Positions 1-4,788 of a stretch of DNA of 7,852 nt are shown here, piece by piece. The stretch is from an uncultured Alphaproteobacteria bacterium (GTDB taxonomy: Bacteria; Pseudomonadota; Alphaproteobacteria; Micavibrionales; Micavibrionaceae), in NCBI GenBank assembly GCA_937124505.1, contig CAKZKV010000123.1, forward strand, positions 1 through 7,852. Direction: 5' to 3'. Position 1 is the first letter of the stretch, and each line of letters opens with the position of its first letter. Both the position numbers and the translations under genes were made by a program. The notes beneath the pieces are model-generated. The model was not told the DNA's origin. It was given only the letters and a program-made list of their open reading frames with translations, and did not search any database.

Positions 1-434
1 AGCTGGATATGCGGATTGCCTTCGGGGTGGACGTGCCCCATCGAACGGTCAGCCTTTTGCATGATCTCCAGCTTTTCAACATAGTCAGAAGCCATGATAG
101 AACCAGCCGTTTCAAGCTGTACGTCCGGGCCGCCAGCCTTTTTCAGCAGGATCGGTAGCCAGCCGATTTCCAGTGACGCGCCGGTACAAAAAACCAGATC
201 GGCCTTGCGCAGGGCGGCCAACAGGCTCGGCTTGGCGCGGAGATGGTGAACATCCTGCCGTGCATTGGTCGCCGCCGTAACATTGACAAGATCGCCGCCG
301 ATCTCTTCGGAAAGCGCGGCCCATTCCGGTTCGCAGGCAAAGACATTGACCTTGGCAAAAGCAGAGGATGGGGATGCGATCAGCACCCCCATCATAACTC
401 CCAGGCCTGCCATGATGATGAATAAGTATCTCAT
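1..434 (-). CDS. ZnuA-like zinc ABC transporter substrate-binding protein (3' end cut by window edge)
   Basis: This is a periplasmic solute-binding protein that would capture zinc (possibly manganese) and deliver it to an inner-membrane ABC permease. Only the first 144 residues are visible. Residues 1-27 form a signal peptide ending SSAFA, followed by the mature start KVNVFACEPEW. The cluster A-1 family signature follows: DVHHLRAKPS at 61-70, where His63 sits at the first metal-ligand position, then ADLVFCTGASLEIGWLP. GHVHPEGNPHIQ at 133-144 places His142 at the second ligand position. The His-rich loop before it is very short (HVH), unlike the long loop of E. coli ZnuA. The ATG at 434 is preceded by a G-rich Shine-Dalgarno (GGGGGG). 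It starts 13 nt after the porin stop, so it is co-transcribed with the porin. The assignment to the metal-binding family is firm; zinc specificity is inferred from the porin neighbour. Confidence 0.88.
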   Translation of the reverse strand, partial: MRYLFIIMAGLGVMMGVLIASPSSAFAKVNVFACEPEWAALSEEIGGDLVNVTAATNARQDVHHLRAKPSLLAALRKADLVFCTGASLEIGWLPILLKKAGGPDVQLETAGSIMASDYVEKLEIMQKADRSMGHVHPEGNPHIQ

Positions 435-447
435 AGCCGTGCCCCCC

Positions 448-1806
448 TTAATACGCATGTGCGCCGTGTGCGCCGATGCTCATGATGTATTGCAGGATAA
501 TCTGGTTATCGTCCTGATTATCGGCCAGTTCCTCGCGGTTGTACTGGAGACGCACGCGGGAAAACTCGCTGTTCGTCCAGTCCACCATGCCGGTGGCCGC
601 CCACGGGTTATGACCACCATCGTCAAGGGCGCTCCCGACAAGGCCTGCCGGAACATCGCCTGCATAAAGCTGGCTGTACCGCGCCCCGACGCGCCATTGC
701 GGAAGAAACTTGTATACGCCCTGTGCATACCAGCCGCTTTGATGGCCGTCATAAGACACAACACCCGTTCCGGCGTCCTGATCGTCATAGGAACCATTTT
801 CATCACGGTAGAAATATTCCCCTTGCAGCGTTATTTCCTGCTCGGCGTTATTCCCGGTCGGTGCATAAACCATGCGTGCATCGGCAATGTACAAACCGCT
901 ATCACCGTCAAAGATCACATTACCCTCGTTGGCTTCACGTTCAGCACCATCTACTTGCAGTGTGGACAAGCCTAAACGCCAGCTTGTGTTGTCACCAATA
1001 TCACCACCGACACGGCCATAGGCCGTCCATGAGCCGATATCACCGCCATCAGCGCCACCACCGGGAAAATCGTCACCCCGATAAACGCCGCCGCCGATTT
1101 CAGAATAGAAGTCTGTGGGCAGAACGGCAGAAATTTGCACACCGTCATCACCGTAATTCCCGTCCAGAAACGCACGGTTTGGCAAAGGCCGGTCGGCAAA
1201 ATCATCAGCATGGCTGTGGTGAGAATTGAGATAACCGAGTTCCGAGAAGAACCGGCCAGCTTTGGCCTGAAGCCCGTATGGCAGCGAAATCGTCTCCACA
1301 TAGGCTTCCTCAATCTCAACTTCCGTCTCGCCATGATGCTCATGAAGGGCGATGGTTGCGCTGCCCCGGAACTTGTCATCAACACTGGCGGAAAAGTTCA
1401 GTTCGGTTTCATCAATGCCAAGCCCTTCTTTGCCGCGCTCAGCTTCCTCGCCTACAGCAAAGCCTGCAAACTCGCTCGCGTTTTCGGAAAAGTTTTGATA
1501 CTTACCTTGCAGGATCACGCCGATCTCAGGGTTAAAGCTGTTATCGTTCACTTTTCTTTGCGAAGTGGCAGGAACAACCTTTCCAGCAGCCGGTTCAACC
1601 GAGGCGACCTTTTGGGCGGTTGCGGTTTGCCGGGCTTCAAGGCTCTGAACCTTGCTTTCCAGTTGGTCTATTTCGCTTTCGTAAGCCTGTTTCATCGCAG
1701 CAATCTCCGCACGAAGGGCTTGCAGGTCGGCATCATCCGCCGCAAAGGCCGGAGATACGTTTAACAAGACGGCGCTACTCACCGCCAATAGCAGTTTTCT
1801 AGACAT
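448..1806 (-). CDS. Outer-membrane porin of the zinc-regulated type
   Basis: This is a predicted outer-membrane beta-barrel of 452 residues, likely letting zinc or a zinc complex cross the outer membrane. Residues 1-22 are a signal peptide (cleavage after SPAFA). Residues 26-60 form a heptad-like coiled coil, as in porins that trimerise through an N-terminal periplasmic helix. From about 93 onward there are alternating amphipathic strands separated by acidic loops. The segment at 190-224, with LNSHHSHADDF and YGDDGVQ, and the C-terminus SIGAHGAHAY match the family commonly labelled zinc-regulated outer-membrane porin. The last residue is Tyr, the usual aromatic signal for the BAM machinery. 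Histidine clusters occur at 155-158 (HEHH) and 196-199 (HHSH). The ATG at 1806 has an AAAGGA Shine-Dalgarno. It lies between the small His/Cys protein and the ZnuA-like gene. Family placement is by recalled motifs; the barrel strand count was not determined. Confidence 0.82.
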   Translation of the reverse strand: MSRKLLLAVSSAVLLNVSPAFAADDADLQALRAEIAAMKQAYESEIDQLESKVQSLEARQTATAQKVASVEPAAGKVVPATSQRKVNDNSFNPEIGVILQGKYQNFSENASEFAGFAVGEEAERGKEGLGIDETELNFSASVDDKFRGSATIALHEHHGETEVEIEEAYVETISLPYGLQAKAGRFFSELGYLNSHHSHADDFADRPLPNRAFLDGNYGDDGVQISAVLPTDFYSEIGGGVYRGDDFPGGGADGGDIGSWTAYGRVGGDIGDNTSWRLGLSTLQVDGAEREANEGNVIFDGDSGLYIADARMVYAPTGNNAEQEITLQGEYFYRDENGSYDDQDAGTGVVSYDGHQSGWYAQGVYKFLPQWRVGARYSQLYAGDVPAGLVGSALDDGGHNPWAATGMVDWTNSEFSRVRLQYNREELADNQDDNQIILQYIMSIGAHGAHAY

Positions 1807-1851
1807 GGATATATCCTTTCTTAATCTAAAATTTTTGAATTGAGTTCTTGT

Positions 1852-2214
1852 TTAGATAAGAAAGGCAGGCGGAGCGCGGGGCTGATAGTGCGCAGACAAG
1901 ATGCTTTGAACGGCATCTGTTTCGTTTGTAAAATAAATTTGCGTTGTCAGGAAACTGCCAATGTTCAAGTATCCATCAACGACAAAAGCGCTCTGGAAAG
2001 ACTTGGCCAACAGGCATTCGGGACATTTATGTTTGCTATGGCCGCCATCTTTCTGGTCATGATCATAATTGTGACCAGCATCCAGTGCAACGAAGGCAAT
2101 ATTATGATCCGAGTGCAAAACCGCATGCGCCGATATTGCGATCTGCGCATAGATCAGCGCGAATAGCACTATAAAAGCGGTAAGCCTTTTTTGTTCAGCC
2201 CGAAAACATCTCAT
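1852..2214 (-). CDS. Small His/Cys-rich exported protein, DUF2946-like
   Basis: This 120-residue protein is predicted to be secreted or anchored by its N-terminus. Its hydrophobic segment at 11-29 (LTAFIVLFALIYAQIAISA) follows a basic start. The remainder contains a His-rich stretch (His30, 34, 37, 48, 52, 59, 62) running into KCPECLLAKSFQSAF, with a CxxC pair at 64-67, and ends in QPRAPPAFLI. This pattern (His patch, CPxCLLA, RAPPA tail) resembles the DUF2946 group of small metal-associated proteins, whose function is not settled. Its place as first gene of an operon with a porin and a zinc-binding protein suggests a periplasmic zinc-binding or sensing role, which is inference. I chose the ATG at 2214 over an in-frame TTG at 2268 because it gives a normal signal sequence. 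No strong Shine-Dalgarno precedes either start, so the start remains uncertain. Confidence 0.72.
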   Translation of the reverse strand: MRCFRAEQKRLTAFIVLFALIYAQIAISAHAVLHSDHNIAFVALDAGHNYDHDQKDGGHSKHKCPECLLAKSFQSAFVVDGYLNIGSFLTTQIYFTNETDAVQSILSAHYQPRAPPAFLI

Positions 2215-2240
2215 AAGACTAATACGACTATCAAAAATAT

Positions 2241-2264
2241 GAAAGCGTAACAAGATAACATTTT
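2241..2264 (-). promoter_or_regulatory. Candidate Zur-box-like operator upstream of the zinc operon
   Basis: On the minus strand this reads AAAATGTTATCTTGTTACG and continues CTTTC. The left half AAATGTTAT matches the left half of the classical enterobacterial Zur consensus (GAAATGTTATAATATAACATTTC) exactly. The right half is weak (TTGTTACGCTT), and by eye about 16 of 23 positions agree. It lies roughly 27-50 nt upstream of the first gene of a likely zinc-uptake operon, where a repressor site would be expected. The match is made by eye to a consensus from another lineage, so it is tentative. Confidence 0.35.
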
Positions 2265-2319
2265 GCAATTCAAAAATTTGGGGGGGTGTGTTCGTAATCT
2301 TTTAATTGCCCCTTCAGCA

Positions 2320-2347
2320 TTGCATCTCCCACAACTCTTTCTATATT
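2320..2347 (+). promoter_or_regulatory. Candidate sigma70-type promoter for the mechanosensitive channel gene
   Basis: A TTGCAT hexamer (2320-2325) is separated by 16 nt from TATATT (2342-2347). The -10 hexamer matches TATAAT at five of six positions, but the -35 matches TTGACA at only three. Initiation near 2354 would leave a leader of about 34 nt that includes the Shine-Dalgarno. This is a pattern call only. Confidence 0.35.
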
Positions 2348-2375
2348 GAAAAACATGCAACACGAACAGGAGAAT

Positions 2376-2381
2376 AGGAGG
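2376..2381 (+). promoter_or_regulatory. Strong Shine-Dalgarno AGGAGG fixing the channel gene start
   Basis: AGGAGG lies 6 nt before the ATG at 2388, an ideal distance. This selects the ATG at 2388 over the in-frame upstream TTG at 2346 and ATG at 2355, neither of which has a comparable site. The 14 extra residues they would add are hydrophilic and untypical of the family. Confidence 0.8.
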
Positions 2382-2387
2382 AACACC

Positions 2388-3470
2388 ATGCTTGAGACTT
2401 TAGACACCCTGATAAACTACACAATTTTTAACAATACGATTGCGGACTGGGCCTTATCTCTGGCAGTTGCCCTGTTTACATTAACGGCCCTGTATTTGTG
2501 TAAACGGCTTATTCTGGAACAACTTTACAAACTGGCCTCCAACAACCATGTCCATTCACTTGAACTGGTTTTACGGACGTTCAAGGAAAAAACCAGTTTT
2601 GTGGTCATTGCCGCTTTGTCACTTTACAGCGGCGCACAATTCCTGAATTTATCAGAACAAATTGACGGTATTATCAGCAATATCCTGATGTTTGCGCTGC
2701 TCCTGCAAATCGGGCTGTGGCTGGCATCCTTCAGCAGCGACTGGATTGACGAATTTCGCAGAAAAAAGATGGAGAAAAACCCGGCGTCCGTCACAGGAAT
2801 GAACATTGTTCGTTTTGTTGTTTTTCTGGCCATCTGGTCGGCAATTGCACTGCTTTTTCTGGATAATCTGGGATTTGATATTACCGCACTGGTCGCCGGA
2901 TTAGGGATTGGCGGTGTCGCGGTTGCGCTGGCTTTACAGAACATCCTCGGTGATTTATTTGCGTCCCTTACGATCGTCTTTGACAAGCCATTCAGCAATG
3001 GTGATTTTTTGATTGTCGGTGACCACATGGGGGCCGTGGAAAGCATAGGCCTGAAAACAACCCGTATTCGCAGCCTGTCCGGCGAACAGATTGTTGTTTC
3101 CAACGGAGACCTTCTTAGTAGCCGCATTCGTAACTATGGACGCATGTATGAACGACGCGTTCCTTTTACGATTGGCGTGACGTACGATACGCCACGTGAC
3201 AAACTAAAGAAAATACCGGACATCATCAAAAACGCCATTGAGGCCGAGGAGAAAACACGATTTGATCGTTCACATTTTAAAGGATATGGCGCTTACAGCC
3301 TGGACTTTGAAAGTGTCTATTATGTCGCCAGTCCGGATTATAATATTTACATGGACATCCAGCAGGCGATCAACTTTTCAATCCATGAAGCGTTTGAAAA
3401 AGAGGGAATTGAATTTGCCTTCCCAACGCAAACCTTATTTATGCGTCAGGAAGAGAAAACCGCTGCATAG
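2388..3470 (+). CDS. MscS-family mechanosensitive ion channel
   Basis: This is a 360-residue inner-membrane channel that would open on membrane tension to release solutes during hypo-osmotic shock. Hydrophobic helices lie at about 18-40, 70-90, 94-115, 138-160 and 165-195. The last is the Gly/Ala-rich pore-lining helix typical of MscS (ITALVAGLGIGGVAVALALQ, then NILGDLFASL). The beta domain follows with FDKPFSNGDFLIVGD at 198-212, then VESIGLKTTRIRS and VVSNGDLLSSRIRNY. The C-terminal alpha/beta domain ends with IEFAFPTQTL, matching the usual family ending. Five helices make it longer than the three-helix E. coli MscS (286 residues) and closer to mid-sized family members. It is transcribed divergently from the zinc operon and ends directly against the convergent prepilin gene. 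Ion selectivity and gating threshold cannot be read from the sequence. Confidence 0.93.
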   Translation: MLETLDTLINYTIFNNTIADWALSLAVALFTLTALYLCKRLILEQLYKLASNNHVHSLELVLRTFKEKTSFVVIAALSLYSGAQFLNLSEQIDGIISNILMFALLLQIGLWLASFSSDWIDEFRRKKMEKNPASVTGMNIVRFVVFLAIWSAIALLFLDNLGFDITALVAGLGIGGVAVALALQNILGDLFASLTIVFDKPFSNGDFLIVGDHMGAVESIGLKTTRIRSLSGEQIVVSNGDLLSSRIRNYGRMYERRVPFTIGVTYDTPRDKLKKIPDIIKNAIEAEEKTRFDRSHFKGYGAYSLDFESVYYVASPDYNIYMDIQQAINFSIHEAFEKEGIEFAFPTQTLFMRQEEKTAA

Positions 3471-4754
3471 TTACGGGAAAAGACGCTGACAGACGATTCC
3501 TGTCTGATTGGAGTAACCAACCATGACCTCATATTCATTGATACCAACGGTCGTAGGATCATCCTTGGCACATTCTCCGGCAATAAGTGCACCTGTAAAG
3601 ACAGGACCACAAGTCACAGTATTATTGCTGATTTTAACGATAGCCTGATCCGGGTTGTCACATGTGTTCTGGAAGTCCAGACCATCTGCAGTGGTTACCG
3701 GGTCACCTCCCAAAAATTCCGGGCGCATACAATTTGTGCCTCCCGTATCACATAGCCTGTCAGCCGACAAATCTATGGCTTGCAAGTCGCCGCGTACATG
3801 AAGCTGTGCCTGAGGAGGATCTGCGTCATCAAAATCACCAATCCCAACAAACCCGGGATTTCGGTTAATCATCTCACTCAAACCTGTCCGTTCCCAAAGT
3901 GAGGCCAATTCAACCAGACGGTAATATAGAGTATCATCATAATATGTTCTGTCTGGATCAAGGTCATTGGCCAATGCGCTGACATAGATACCATTCACAT
4001 GATCACAGTTTTCCCGTTCGCCATATTGTGATGGAGAACTAGGAAACGGCGTCAAAACGGGAGGCATAACAGAACTGTCTACAGAAAATCGGCAGTTATC
4101 CTGGACACGTTCTCCCAAGCGATTAAAAGCACCACGTCCATTAGAACCATGAGAAATAATCACAAAATGAGCAGAGAATTCATTCTCGAGAATAGTCTCC
4201 CGATTTTCATCCGTAATATCAATAACCCCCGCCTCATTTGCAAATGTCCCTGCATCCGTCAAATCCTGAGTAACTGCATATGTCAGCTTATTTCCCCAAC
4301 CATCATACATAGCATCTTCCGTAATAAAGAAGTCACGAAATGCACACTGAAAAAGATCGGTTCGCAAACATGGCTCAAGCGTCAAAACAGGGATAGCCCC
4401 CACAAGAATGAAGTCGTCCGGTGTTGCAACCAGATCTGCATCTGCATCAATCGGGTTATTCAGGTCGTTTCCAACATTCAAATTAGCGGGAGTACATTCT
4501 TCAATACCATAATCAGCATCTCCGGGAACGGCATTAATACGGGCAGGGCAAGGATAGCGGCCATTTGCCTCAAAGAATCTGGAAATAGCAACCTGCGAAA
4601 AATCAATGTGGTCATTCGTTTCTGCCTGAGCGACTTCCTCTGTATACAGACTTAATGCTTTGAATACAGAGAATAAAACAAGACTCGCAATAACGCTTAC
4701 GATGGCGATCTCAACTAACGTAAAGCCTTTCTCATTTCTTTGTTTTTCGCTCAT
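3471..4754 (-). CDS. Type IV prepilin-like protein with large C-terminal domain (last gene of three)
   Basis: This 427-residue protein has a type IV prepilin N-terminus: a short basic leader ending KG10, then FTLVE with Glu15 at mature position 5, and a hydrophobic helix to about residue 36. A prepilin peptidase would cut after Gly10. The head contains NGRYPCPA (65-71), VGAIP (118-122), YDGWGNKLTYAVT (150-162), SHGSNGRGAF (201-210) and a YYDD motif (271-274). A tail-fibre-like segment follows (VGIG at 303-306, LHVRGDLQA at 318-326, then a Cys pair at 335/342). The end holds MVGYSNQTGIVC at 411-422. It is far larger than a major pilin, which suggests a minor or tip subunit with adhesive function; this is inference. 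The ATG at 4754 has an AAAGGGA Shine-Dalgarno, and the gene lies 34 nt after the preceding one. Its TAA immediately abuts the channel gene's stop. Confidence 0.85.
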   Translation of the reverse strand: MSEKQRNEKGFTLVEIAIVSVIASLVLFSVFKALSLYTEEVAQAETNDHIDFSQVAISRFFEANGRYPCPARINAVPGDADYGIEECTPANLNVGNDLNNPIDADADLVATPDDFILVGAIPVLTLEPCLRTDLFQCAFRDFFITEDAMYDGWGNKLTYAVTQDLTDAGTFANEAGVIDITDENRETILENEFSAHFVIISHGSNGRGAFNRLGERVQDNCRFSVDSSVMPPVLTPFPSSPSQYGERENCDHVNGIYVSALANDLDPDRTYYDDTLYYRLVELASLWERTGLSEMINRNPGFVGIGDFDDADPPQAQLHVRGDLQAIDLSADRLCDTGGTNCMRPEFLGGDPVTTADGLDFQNTCDNPDQAIVKISNNTVTCGPVFTGALIAGECAKDDPTTVGINEYEVMVGYSNQTGIVCQRLFP

Positions 4755-4788
4755 GCCAATCCCTTTGTCTCACTTATTCCTTATAGTT

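Noticed and set aside
265..975. A 236-codon plus-strand open frame spanning the ZnuA-like and porin genes
   Set aside because: It has no ATG start at its 5' end and overlaps two strongly supported minus-strand genes antisense; the product shows no coherent domain.
1135..1764. A 209-codon plus-strand open frame inside the porin gene
   Set aside because: It is antisense to the porin, whose signal peptide, coiled coil and C-terminal Tyr are convincing. No upstream Shine-Dalgarno stands out.
2215..2268. TTG start at 2268 extending the His/Cys-rich protein by 18 residues
   Set aside because: TTG is a rare start and no Shine-Dalgarno precedes it. The extension would sit on the candidate Zur site, and the ATG at 2214 already gives a standard signal sequence.
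2346..2387. TTG start at 2346 (or ATG at 2355) for the channel gene
   Set aside because: The AGGAGG 6 nt before the ATG at 2388 is decisive; the candidate -10 hexamer overlaps the TTG.
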